Part shown: piece after piece, positions 53,867-62,313 of the stretch
Position numbering within the stretch: the first letter of the stretch is position 1
Layout: each line of letters opens with the position of its first letter
Assembly: GCF_030409215.1 (NCBI RefSeq)
Contig: NZ_JAUFPL010000016.1
Coordinates: 178,306 to 242,305 of the forward strand
Direction: 5' to 3'
From: Halomonas ramblicola
Lineage (GTDB): Bacteria; Pseudomonadota; Gammaproteobacteria; Pseudomonadales; Halomonadaceae
Length of the DNA stretch: 64,000 nucleotides
The notes under the pieces: model-generated
What the model saw: only the letters and a program-made list of their open reading frames with translations
Told to the model about the DNA's origin: nothing
Database searches by the model: none
Made by a program: the position numbers and the translations under genes

Positions 53867-54592
53867 ATGTCCAACCGGATCCTGTGTGTCGAAGACAATC
53901 CCGAGATCGGCGGGCTGCTCACCGAGGCCCTGGCCGGGGCGGGCCATGCCTGCGACTGGGTGCGCGACGGCGAGGCGGCGCTGGCGTTGCTGACGGCCGG
54001 GGCCGAGCGGCCGCGTTACGACCTGGTGATGCTCGACCTGATGCTGCCCGGGGTCGATGGCCTGGAGGTGTGCCGCCGGCTGCGCGAGCGCGACGACCCG
54101 ACGCCGGTGCTGATGGTCACCGCCAAGGCGGCGATCCGCGACGTGGTGGTGGGGCTGGAGCTCGGCGCCGACGACTACGTGACCAAGCCATTCGCCATGC
54201 CCATCCTGCTGGCCCGGGTCCAGGCCCTGCTGCGTCGCGGCGGGCGGCGCCCGGCCGGCGACGACGGCATCACCGAGGCCGCGCCCCTGGCCTTCGGCCC
54301 CCTGGTGGTCGACATCGACCGCCACCGCGTCACCCTGGAGGGGCGCCCGGTCCGGCTCACCGGCAAGGAGTTCGCCCTGCTCGCGCTCTTCGCCCGCCAT
54401 CCCGGCCACGGCTTCACCCGCGGCGAGCTGCTCGATCGCGTCTGGGGCGAGGAGTTCGACGGCTACGACCACACCGTGAACACCCACATCAACCGCCTGC
54501 GCAACAAGATCGAGGCCGACCCGGCGCGGCCGCGCTTCATCCAGACGCTGTGGGGCGTGGGCTATCGCTTCGTCGGTGACGAGGGCCCATGA
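53867..54592 (+). CDS. OmpR/PhoB-family response regulator
   Basis: The 241-residue protein has a receiver domain (phospho-acceptor Asp57 in YDLVMLDLMLPGVDG, MVTAKAAIRD and GADDYVTKPF) and a winged-helix DNA-binding domain (VRLTGKEFALLALFARHPGH, HTVNTHINRLRNKIE, VWGVGYRFV-type end). It overlaps the kinase gene in ATGA and is divergent from the Met-rich/cytochrome b/molybdoenzyme operon; direct repeats upstream are its likely boxes. The analogous E. coli HprR regulates msrPQ, so hypochlorite-type stress is a reasonable signal (inference). Confidence 0.93.
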   Translation: MSNRILCVEDNPEIGGLLTEALAGAGHACDWVRDGEAALALLTAGAERPRYDLVMLDLMLPGVDGLEVCRRLRERDDPTPVLMVTAKAAIRDVVVGLELGADDYVTKPFAMPILLARVQALLRRGGRRPAGDDGITEAAPLAFGPLVVDIDRHRVTLEGRPVRLTGKEFALLALFARHPGHGFTRGELLDRVWGEEFDGYDHTVNTHINRLRNKIEADPARPRFIQTLWGVGYRFVGDEGP

Positions 54593-56073
54593 GGGGGCTG
54601 CTTCGCCGACTCGGCCGCCTGGGGCGCAGCCTCTATGCGCGTATCGCCCTGGTCTACCTCACCGGCCTGTTGCTGCTGTCGGTGGCCACCGCCTGGATCG
54701 CCATCAGCCAGTTCAACCAGCTCGCCCAGGAGCTGCAGCAGCGCCAGGAGATCGGGCTCGCCGGGAATCTCGCCCGGGTCATGGCGCCGGCCCTGCATCG
54801 CGGCGCCGACAGTCCGGCCGCCCGCGACAGGGCCCGACACATCCTGTCGATCAATCCCTCGCTGTCGCTCTACGTGCTGGACGAGCGGGGCCGGGTGATC
54901 GCCGACTACGCCGAGCCCGCCTGCACGACGGGGCGGCGGGTGGACACCGCGGCCCTGGAGACCCTGATGGACGAGGCGCCGATGCTGCCGGTGATGGCCG
55001 TGGCGCCCTGCGCCGAGGCCCCGGGCATCTTCTCCGTGGCGCGCATCCGCCACAGCGAGCAGGGGCAGCCCGGCTACCTCTACGTCGACCTGGACAACGC
55101 CGGCCAGGCCTCGATGTTCGCCATGCTGCGCACCAGTTCCATCACCCGCACCCTGGTGGTCGCCGGCCTGCTGGCGCTGCTGGTGGCCGGGGTGCTCGGG
55201 CTGGTGTGGTTCGCGCTGCTGACGCGGCGCTTCTCGCACCTGACCGGGGCCGTGCAGCGCTTCGCCGGCGGCGACTACGGGCAGCGCATCGCCGCCCCGG
55301 GGGACGACGAACTGGGGCGCCTGGCCCGGGCCTTCAACGACATGGCGGGGACCCTGGAGGCGCAGCTCCAGGCCCTGCAGGAGACCGATCGCCAGCGCCG
55401 CGCGCTGATCGCCAACCTCTCCCACGACTTCCGCACCCCCCTGACCTCGCTGCGCGGCCACGCCGAGCGGCTGCAGGCCCGGGACGCACCGCCGGACGCG
55501 CGCACCCTGACGGCGATCCTCGGCAACGTCGAGCGGCTGACGCGCCTCGCCGAGCAACTCTCGACCCTGGCGCGGCTGGACGCCGACGACCGCCCCCTGC
55601 AACGCGAGCCCTTCTCGCTGTGCGAGCTGGCCCATGACATCGTCGGCAAGTTCCAGCCCCAGGCGCAGCAGGCCGGGGTGCACCTGGAGGTGGCCTGCGA
55701 CCCGGCGCTGCCGCCGGTCGATGCGGACCTGGGGCTGATCGACCGGGTACTCTCCAACCTGCTCGACAACGCCCTGCACGCCACCTCGGCCGGGGGCCGG
55801 GTGCGGGTCGCGGTCGAGGCCCGGCCGGCGACGCTGCGCCTGACGGTCGACGATGACGGGGTCGGCATCGACGCCGAGGACCTGCCGATGGTCACCCAGC
55901 GCTTCTATCGCACCCGCGCCGGCCGGGAGCGTGGCGAGGGCTCGGGGCTGGGGCTGGCGATCGTGCGCGAGATCTGCGAGCGCCATGCCGCGCCCCTGGA
56001 CATCGACAGCCGGCCGGGCGAGGGCACCCGGGTCAGCGTCGCGCTGCCCCGCGCCCGCACGATACCGCGGTGA
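54589..56073 (+). CDS. Sensor histidine kinase with periplasmic sensor domain containing two cysteines
   Basis: The 494-residue kinase has a first transmembrane helix (about 19-39), a periplasmic domain (about 40-188), a second helix (about 189-211), a HAMP segment (to about 265), and the HisKA and ATPase domains: phospho-His279 in LSHDFRTPLTSL, NLLDNALHATSAGG, DDDGVGI and GEGSGLGLAIV. The periplasmic part has Cys112 and Cys141 as its only cysteines, which could form a redox-sensing disulfide. It is translationally coupled to the response regulator and probably senses an oxidant that the divergent Met-rich system answers (inference). Confidence 0.92.
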   Translation: MRGLLRRLGRLGRSLYARIALVYLTGLLLLSVATAWIAISQFNQLAQELQQRQEIGLAGNLARVMAPALHRGADSPAARDRARHILSINPSLSLYVLDERGRVIADYAEPACTTGRRVDTAALETLMDEAPMLPVMAVAPCAEAPGIFSVARIRHSEQGQPGYLYVDLDNAGQASMFAMLRTSSITRTLVVAGLLALLVAGVLGLVWFALLTRRFSHLTGAVQRFAGGDYGQRIAAPGDDELGRLARAFNDMAGTLEAQLQALQETDRQRRALIANLSHDFRTPLTSLRGHAERLQARDAPPDARTLTAILGNVERLTRLAEQLSTLARLDADDRPLQREPFSLCELAHDIVGKFQPQAQQAGVHLEVACDPALPPVDADLGLIDRVLSNLLDNALHATSAGGRVRVAVEARPATLRLTVDDDGVGIDAEDLPMVTQRFYRTRAGRERGEGSGLGLAIVREICERHAAPLDIDSRPGEGTRVSVALPRARTIPR

Positions 56074-56212
56074 GAGGAGATGAGGGACTTATCGCGGCCG
56101 ACTCCTGGCGTGGCCGAGCCGGGCGATGTCGTTGCTGGTTCCCGGCTCCTTCGTCCTATAGACTGACCTGTGCCGCAAAAGAAAACAGAACATAACGGAT
56201 TGTTTACATCGA

Positions 56213-56644
56213 ATGGAAGCAAAGCGATTCTTCGGTCTCGCGTTGGTCATCCTCGCGATCCTCATCGCCGCTGGTCTCGGTTTCGTGGGCCGTGACCAGC
56301 AGACCCGCGCGTTCACCATCGATTTCCAGCAGGGTCGTACTCTCGCGGACGAGAGTGACGTCGTCATCGCTCGTATCGCCACCCTCATGAGTCGCCAGCC
56401 ACGCTACGCGGCGCTGGTCGTCGGCCACTCGGGCACGCGTGGCGACAGCAGCGCCAACCTGGAGCTCAGCCGCGAGCGTGCCGAGATCGTCGGCCGTCAA
56501 TTGAGCGACGAAGGCATCGACGGCGACCGTATCGAGATCCATGCGGTCGGCGGAGGCGAGCCCCTGACACGGCGGGATGATGAAGACGAGCGCAGTTACC
56601 AGCAGCGTCTCGCCCGTGTCGAGATCGAATTGGCCTACCGATGA
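56213..56644 (+). CDS. Small membrane-anchored OmpA-domain protein
   Basis: The 143-residue protein has one N-terminal helix (FFGLALVILAILIAAGLGFV) and an OmpA/MotB-like peptidoglycan-binding domain (FTIDFQQGRTLADESD, ALVVGHSGTRGD, NLELSRERAEIVGRQL, IEIHAVGGGEPL). It opens a six-gene colinear cluster, and its stop lies inside the start region of the binding-protein/OmpA fusion gene. No strong ribosome site precedes the ATG, but an AT-rich stretch (56165-56210) suggests a promoter just upstream. It would tie the cluster's proteins to the cell wall from the inner membrane. Confidence 0.75.
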   Translation: MEAKRFFGLALVILAILIAAGLGFVGRDQQTRAFTIDFQQGRTLADESDVVIARIATLMSRQPRYAALVVGHSGTRGDSSANLELSRERAEIVGRQLSDEGIDGDRIEIHAVGGGEPLTRRDDEDERSYQQRLARVEIELAYR

Positions 56645-56652
56645 GGGATCCC

Positions 56653-58374
56653 ATGGCATTGCGCAAGGCAACCGGACTCGTGTGGTTGGCGGCCGCATTG
56701 ACGACCACGACCGCGTTCGCCGACATGCCGTCCCTGGACGACGCCGTGGAGGCACCGACCCGGGCGTGCCGGCCCAGTGACACGCTGCAGGTGCCCCTGG
56801 GTCGTTCCGGCGTGGACCTGGTGCCGTTGTTTGCCAACGGCTACGCCCTGGAGACGGCGGACAACAGCCACTTCGACCGGGAAGGCCTGGAGGTGGAACT
56901 GGTCGCCGGGCAGGACCTGCCCGGCCGGGTCGAGGCGTTCCTGCGCTGTGACGCTCCGATCCTGCGCGCGACCCAGGGGCAGTTGCAGCTGGTGGCCGAA
57001 CTCACCGCGAATGACCCGGGCATCGAGATGGTGGCGATCTACCAGCACGGCTGGTCGTCCGGGGCGGATCACCTGGTCGCGCGGGAGGGGCTGCAGAGCC
57101 CCCGGGACTTCGCCGGCAAACGCCTGGCGATCGGGGCGTTCAGTCCCCAGCTGGACCTTCTCGCGCACCTCGAGGATGCCGGACGGAATCAGAGCCGCCG
57201 GGACGACACCGACGATTGGGAATCGATGGAGCTGGTACTCACGGAGCATGCCCACGGCCTGTATGACGAGTCCCCCGGCGAGCGGTTCTTCGACGATGAC
57301 AGCATCGATGCGGCGCTGATGGAGTGGGATGACGCCTCCGTGCTCACCAGCGGCGGGGATCGCGGGACCGGGGCGGAGGGCTCCGTCGCCGGGGCGCATA
57401 TCCCGCTGTCCACGCGCTCCGCGAGTCGGGTCGTGTCGCATGTCTATGCGGTCCGCCGGGATTACCTCGAGGCCAATCGGGACCAGGTCGAGCGCTTCAT
57501 CGCGGCGCTGTTCCGCGCCGAGGAGGTCGTCCGCGAGCGGGTGGCGACCGCCGTCGTCGACTGGGAGGCGGTGGCGGAGCACCTGCTGGGTGACGCCGGG
57601 GAGGCGGATCGCGCCGAGGCCCGCTGGTCCAATGTGGAGACCGTCGGTCTGCAGGGCAATGTCGACTGGGCGAATCCGGACCACCCTCGCAGCTTCGCCA
57701 ACGTCAACCGGGAGCTGGGCCAGGGGCTGCAGGCCCTGGGGCTCATCCGCCAGCCCCGGTCGCTGACGGTGGCGACCCTGGATTACGGCAGCATCGCCGA
57801 TGGCATCTTCGACCAGCGGCGCGTGGACCTGCCCGACTTCGACAGGGACGAGGCGGCGCGCGCCATCGACCAGAGCCGGGCCGCCGGCGATCTCGAAGAG
57901 CGCACCGTGACACGCTTCGCCATCACCTTCGAGCCCAACCAGACGGACTTCCCCGCCGAGCAGTATGCCGATGACTTCGACGAGGTGATCACCGCCGCCA
58001 CCCGATACGGCGGTGCGGTATTCACCGTCGAAGGCCATGCCGACCCGCTGAAGTACCTGCAGCGCCGCTCCGACGGGGCCGGCTCGGAGGAACTGCGTTC
58101 CATCCGGCAGTCGGCGGATAACCTGAGCCTGGCGCGGGCGCGCGAGGTGCGCGAGAGCCTGGTGGCCTATGCCGGCGGGGAGGGCGTCGCCCTGGATGAG
58201 AGCCAGTTCGTGACCGAAGGCAGGGGACTGCACGAGCCGGCCACGGGCCTGTGCAGCGGCGAACCCTGCCCGCCGCAGACCGAGGCCGAATGGCGGTCCA
58301 ACATGCGGGTCGTGGTTCGCGCCGTCCGCATGGAAGCCGAAAGCAGTGCCTTCAGCCCGCCCGATGAGTGGTAG
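56653..58374 (+). CDS. ABC-type substrate-binding domain fused to OmpA-like domain (copy 1)
   Basis: The 573-residue protein has a signal peptide (LVWLAAALTTTTAFA), an SsuA/NMT1-type binding domain (about 30-400; FANGYALETAD, AIYQHGWSSGADHLVAREG, FAGKRLAIGAFSP, YAVRRDYLEANRDQVERFIA) and a C-terminal OmpA-like domain (about 415-565; VEGHADP, SLARAREVRESL, RVVVRAV). A CX4C pair lies in ATGLCSGEPCP. The ATG at 56653 is chosen for its signal peptide and GAGGGATCCC; ATG 56641 also exists. No ABC permease is nearby, so it likely anchors a ligand sensor to peptidoglycan instead of feeding transport. A paralogue is at 60627-62282. Confidence 0.85.
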   Translation: MALRKATGLVWLAAALTTTTAFADMPSLDDAVEAPTRACRPSDTLQVPLGRSGVDLVPLFANGYALETADNSHFDREGLEVELVAGQDLPGRVEAFLRCDAPILRATQGQLQLVAELTANDPGIEMVAIYQHGWSSGADHLVAREGLQSPRDFAGKRLAIGAFSPQLDLLAHLEDAGRNQSRRDDTDDWESMELVLTEHAHGLYDESPGERFFDDDSIDAALMEWDDASVLTSGGDRGTGAEGSVAGAHIPLSTRSASRVVSHVYAVRRDYLEANRDQVERFIAALFRAEEVVRERVATAVVDWEAVAEHLLGDAGEADRAEARWSNVETVGLQGNVDWANPDHPRSFANVNRELGQGLQALGLIRQPRSLTVATLDYGSIADGIFDQRRVDLPDFDRDEAARAIDQSRAAGDLEERTVTRFAITFEPNQTDFPAEQYADDFDEVITAATRYGGAVFTVEGHADPLKYLQRRSDGAGSEELRSIRQSADNLSLARAREVRESLVAYAGGEGVALDESQFVTEGRGLHEPATGLCSGEPCPPQTEAEWRSNMRVVVRAVRMEAESSAFSPPDEW

Positions 58375-58427
58375 CGGCGGAGCTCGCCACGTCGACCCAA
58401 TCGCATGGAAGAGCAGAGGAAAGCACC

Positions 58428-59315
58428 ATGACCCCCAAACAGCACTCTCCCGTACGCCGCCGCATCGCCCTGGCGTTCGCCTTGCCACTGGCCATGTTCT
58501 CGTCCCTGGCGCCGGCGGACCTGGGGCGCCCGGACGTGCGCATCGGCTGGACCGCCTGGAGCGACGCCGAGGCGGTGTCCAAGCTCACCGCGCTGACCCT
58601 GGGGGGTGTCGGGCTCGATGTGGAGCTGACGCTGGCGAACATCCAGGCCCAGTACCGCGGCCTGGCCGAGCAGAACCTGGATCTCATGCTGATGTCCTGG
58701 CAGCCGCATACCCACGGTAGCTACCTGGAGCGCTACGGGGATGAGCTGGAGGACCTCGGGGTACTCTACGACGGCACCTCCATGGGGCTGGCCGTGCCCG
58801 ACTACGTGGACGATTCCATTCGCACCATCGCCGACCTGGCCGAGCATGCGGAGCGGTTCGACGGCGTCATCACCGGCATCGACCCGGAGGCCGGGCTCAT
58901 GGCGGACACCCGCGAGGCCATGGAGCACTACGGCCTCGATGCGTTCGAGCTGACGGAATCCTCCGGGCCGGCCATGACCCTGGCCCTGGGCGAGGCGTTC
59001 GAGGAAGAGCGCCCCATCGTCGTCACGGCCTGGCGACCCCACCGCAAGTGGGCGGCCTATGACCTGCGCTACCTGGAGGATCCGGACGGCATCTTTCCCG
59101 AGGAGGAAGCCGTCCACGCCATGGCCCGGCAGGGGCTTCGCGAGGAGCAGCCGCAGGTGGCGGCGTTCATCGGGCGCATGGAGTTCGAACTGGACGACCT
59201 GGAGGCGCTGATGGCGGCGGCCGCGGAACAGGGTCACCGCACGGCCATCCGCGACTGGCTCAATGCCAACCAGCAGCGGGTGACTGCCTGGCTCCAGGGG
59301 GATGGCACGCAATAA
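58428..59315 (+). CDS. Glycine-betaine/choline-type (ProX/OpuAC) substrate-binding protein
   Basis: The 295-residue secreted protein (signal around RRRIALAFALPLAMFSSLAPA) belongs to the OpuAC class: VRIGWTAWSDAEAVSKLTAL, LMLMSWQPHTHGSYLERYGDEL, GSGPAM-like ESSGPAMTLALGEAF and TAWRPHRKWAAYDLRYLED. Tryptophans at WTAW, SWQPH and WRPH could form the aromatic box for quaternary amines. A GAGGAAAGCACC site precedes the ATG. Its usual permease and ATPase are absent; instead it stands between the two binding-protein/OmpA genes and the TelA gene, suggesting a sensing function in the cluster. Confidence 0.87.
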   Translation: MTPKQHSPVRRRIALAFALPLAMFSSLAPADLGRPDVRIGWTAWSDAEAVSKLTALTLGGVGLDVELTLANIQAQYRGLAEQNLDLMLMSWQPHTHGSYLERYGDELEDLGVLYDGTSMGLAVPDYVDDSIRTIADLAEHAERFDGVITGIDPEAGLMADTREAMEHYGLDAFELTESSGPAMTLALGEAFEEERPIVVTAWRPHRKWAAYDLRYLEDPDGIFPEEEAVHAMARQGLREEQPQVAAFIGRMEFELDDLEALMAAAAEQGHRTAIRDWLNANQQRVTAWLQGDGTQ

Positions 59316-59374
59316 CCGGAGAGCACCATCACGCACGGGCTTTTCATTCCGAGGGCATAGCAGGGGAGCGCGAC

Positions 59375-60574
59375 ATGACCAACGACACCACCGCCGCCGA
59401 TCACGAGATGAACACCGCCCTGGCACCGCCTCCGCCGGCACCGGAAGTGGCGCCGGAAGAAACGGAGAGCAAGGTACCCCTGCCCGCCGAGCGCCAGACG
59501 GCACTGAGTGCCCAGGCAGACGCCTTCGTGGCGGGCGTGATCGAGGCCGAACCGGAGAGCGAGCCGTTTCGCGAGCACGTCCAGCAGGCCCACCAGTTGG
59601 GCAACCAGCAGATGCAGGAGGCCGCGCAGGTCTCCAACCGCCTGCTGGAAAAGCCGGTGAAGGCCATGGACCAGGGGGCCCTGTCCGGTGACAGCGACGT
59701 TTCCCGGTCCCTGCTGGATCTGCGGCATACCGTGGAGAAGCTGGATCCGTCCCGTCGCGACGACCTCTTCCAGCCGCGCAAGCTGCTCGGGTTCATCCCC
59801 TGGGGCAACAAGCTCCACGACTACTTCCGCGAGTACCAGTCCGCCCAGTCGCACATCGACGCCATCATCAAGAGCCTCTTCGCCGGCCAGGACGAGTTGC
59901 GTCGCGACAATGCCGACATCGACGAAGAGAAGCGCCACCTCTGGGGCGTGATGCAGAGCATCGAAGAGTACGTCTACCTGGCCAAGACCATCGACGAGCG
60001 GCTCGAACGGCGCATCGACGAGATCGCCGCACAGAACGAACACAAGGCCCGGGCGGTGCGTGAAGAGATGCTCTTCTACGTGCGCCAGAAGGTACAGGAC
60101 CTCCAGCAACAGCTGGCGGTGGCGGTGCAGGGCTACATGGCCCTGGACATGATCCGCAAGAACAACCTGGAGCTCATCAAGGGCGTCGAGCGTGCCACCA
60201 GCGTCACCATCTCCGCGCTGCGAACCGCCACCGTCGTGGCCCAGGCGTTGACCAACCAGCGCCTGGTGCTGGAGCAGATCCAGGCCCTCAACGAGACGAC
60301 CGGCAACGTCATCGAGGGGACCAGCGAGATCATGCAGAAGCAGTCCGCGCAGATCCATGAGCAGGCGGCGGGCAGCACCATCGACATGGATCAGCTCACC
60401 AACGCGTTCAACAACATCTACGCGACTATGGACGACATGGCGGACTTCAAGACGAAGGCCCTGGACAACATGAAGCAGACGGTGGCTTCCCTGGACGGCC
60501 AGATCGGCAAGGCCCGGGCGCGTCTGCAACACTCCGGGGACGCCCGTTCCGGTGTCGATGCCTCCTCGCGGTGA
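59375..60574 (+). CDS. TelA-family (toxic anion resistance) protein
   Basis: The 399-residue cytoplasmic protein is long-helical and rich in coiled coils, with the TelA (PF05816) pattern: a low-complexity Pro-rich N-terminus, LLDLRHTVEKLDPSR, the conserved RKLLGFIPWGNKLHDYFREY, YVYLAKTIDERLERRIDEI and QKVQDLQQQLAVAVQGYMAL, VERATSVTISALRTATVVAQ. TelA proteins occur with XpaC-like and Ter-type stress proteins; the original name comes from tellurite resistance. Here it sits between the ProX-like and second binding-protein/OmpA genes. How a cytosolic TelA couples to envelope partners is not known. Confidence 0.92.
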   Translation: MTNDTTAADHEMNTALAPPPPAPEVAPEETESKVPLPAERQTALSAQADAFVAGVIEAEPESEPFREHVQQAHQLGNQQMQEAAQVSNRLLEKPVKAMDQGALSGDSDVSRSLLDLRHTVEKLDPSRRDDLFQPRKLLGFIPWGNKLHDYFREYQSAQSHIDAIIKSLFAGQDELRRDNADIDEEKRHLWGVMQSIEEYVYLAKTIDERLERRIDEIAAQNEHKARAVREEMLFYVRQKVQDLQQQLAVAVQGYMALDMIRKNNLELIKGVERATSVTISALRTATVVAQALTNQRLVLEQIQALNETTGNVIEGTSEIMQKQSAQIHEQAAGSTIDMDQLTNAFNNIYATMDDMADFKTKALDNMKQTVASLDGQIGKARARLQHSGDARSGVDASSR

Positions 60575-60626
60575 AACACGGGCGCCCGGTCACGCAGGAA
60601 GCGGATATCCATCAGGGGAGTTTCAT

Positions 60627-62282
60627 ATGCGCCATCTCATTGTGCTCGCCGGGCTGACACTCGGTGCCATCGGTGTCGCCGAGGCGGCCGACGACCGGCA
60701 ACTCGCCGATGCCGTGGCGGGCCGCTACCAGGCATGCGGTGACAGGGCATCATTGATCCTGCCGTTGGCCCGTTCCGGCCTGGATCTCGTGCCGCTCTAC
60801 GCCAATGGGTACGAGACGCAGACCGTCGCCGGCAGCCCCTTCGATGAGCAGGAGCTCGATGTTCGTCTGCGCGAACCGCAGGACCTGCGCGCCCAGTTGG
60901 ACGCCTATCTGGCCTGCGAGACGCCCATCATGCGCTTGAGCCAGGGGCAGGCGCTGCTCGCTGCGGCGGCCACCGAGGCGCACGCTGGCAGCGCCATGGT
61001 CGCCTTCTATCAGCACGGCTGGTCGGTGGGCGCCGACGAGCTGAGGGGCCGTGACGGCGTCGACGGCGTGGCGGACCTCAGCGGCGGGACCCTGGCGGTC
61101 GGCCCCCATGCGGCGGGGCTCGATCTGCTCGCCGAGGCGACCCGCACCGGCAGGGAGCAGGCCGGTGACGCCTGGGAAGCACCGACCATCGTCATGACCG
61201 ACGACGCCTCGGGCGGGGCCGGCGATACCCCGGAACGGCGGCTCGCGGCCGACGGGGAGGTGGATGCCGCGCTGGTGGCGTCGGATGCGTCCGGCGATGA
61301 ACCTGCCCTGCTGTCCACCCAATCCGCCAGCCGCGCCGTTTCGGGGATCTATGTGGTGCGCCAGGACTACCTGGAGGCCCACCGCGACGAGATCGAGCGC
61401 CTGGTGACCGCGCTGTTCAATGCCGAAGAGCAGGTCCGCGAGGACGTCACCACCCAGATCGTCGACTGGTCCACCGTGGCCGCCCACCTGCTGGACGATC
61501 CCGAGGCCGGCGAAACCGCCAGGACCCTGTGGCGCCAGGTGGAGACCGTCGGGGTACAGGGCAACGTGGACTGGTCCCGGCAGGACGGGGGCCTGCGCTC
61601 TTTCCCGCGGCTCAACGAGGAGATCGCCGGGGAACTGCAGGCGGTGGGCCTGCTGTCGGATCGGCCGTCGCTGGCATTGGCGGAGATGGACTACGGCGCC
61701 CTGGCCGAGGGGGTCTTCGACCAGCGCCGTGCCGAACTCTCCTCGTTCGACCCGGAGGCCGCCCGGGCGCTGCTGTCCGAGCAGCGCCAGACCGGCGATA
61801 TCGACGGGCAGACCCTCGTCAAGTTCGAGATCCATTTCCGGCCCGACCAGGATCGGTTCCCGGCCCGCGAGTACGCCGAGGACTTCGCCGAGGTCATGGA
61901 CACCGCCCAGCGCTACGGCGGTGCCCTGTTGACCATCGAAGGGCATGCCGATCCGAGCCTCTTCCTGCAGCGGCGCTCCGCCGGGATACCCGAGCGGTTG
62001 TTGGAGCAGCACCGCGAGAACCTGCAAGCGTTGAGCGAGGCCCGGGCCGCGTCGGTCCGGCAGTCCGTGCTCGCCTTCGCGGATGACCACGACGTCCGCC
62101 TGGACGCCAGCCAGCTGGTCAGTGAGGGGCTCGGCATCAGCGATCCGGCGACCGGGCTCTGCGATGGCGAACCCTGCCCGGTGTCCACCGCCGAGGAGCG
62201 CGCCGACAACCGGCGCGTGGTGTTCCGCGTGGTGGAGATCGAGGCGGAAAGTGAAGCCTTCACACCGCCGACCACCTGGTGA
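60627..62282 (+). CDS. ABC-type substrate-binding domain fused to OmpA-like domain (copy 2)
   Basis: The 551-residue paralogue of the gene at 56653 has a signal peptide (MRHLIVLAGLTLGAIGVAEA), an SsuA/NMT1-type binding domain (YANGYETQTVAG, FYQHGWSVGADELRGRDG, IYVVRQDYLEAHRDEIERL) and a C-terminal OmpA-like domain (TIEGHADPS, LSEARAASVRQSVL). It keeps the same CX4C pair (ATGLCDGEPCP) and the shared linker QVETVGVQGNVDWS. AGGGGAGTTTCAT precedes the ATG. The two copies differ throughout, so they are old duplicates that probably bind different ligands. It lies between TelA and the XpaC-like gene. Confidence 0.85.
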   Translation: MRHLIVLAGLTLGAIGVAEAADDRQLADAVAGRYQACGDRASLILPLARSGLDLVPLYANGYETQTVAGSPFDEQELDVRLREPQDLRAQLDAYLACETPIMRLSQGQALLAAAATEAHAGSAMVAFYQHGWSVGADELRGRDGVDGVADLSGGTLAVGPHAAGLDLLAEATRTGREQAGDAWEAPTIVMTDDASGGAGDTPERRLAADGEVDAALVASDASGDEPALLSTQSASRAVSGIYVVRQDYLEAHRDEIERLVTALFNAEEQVREDVTTQIVDWSTVAAHLLDDPEAGETARTLWRQVETVGVQGNVDWSRQDGGLRSFPRLNEEIAGELQAVGLLSDRPSLALAEMDYGALAEGVFDQRRAELSSFDPEAARALLSEQRQTGDIDGQTLVKFEIHFRPDQDRFPAREYAEDFAEVMDTAQRYGGALLTIEGHADPSLFLQRRSAGIPERLLEQHRENLQALSEARAASVRQSVLAFADDHDVRLDASQLVSEGLGISDPATGLCDGEPCPVSTAEERADNRRVVFRVVEIEAESEAFTPPTTW

Positions 62283-62313
62283 AGGGCGAGGCAACGGACA
62301 GGAGCGTTCAGTG

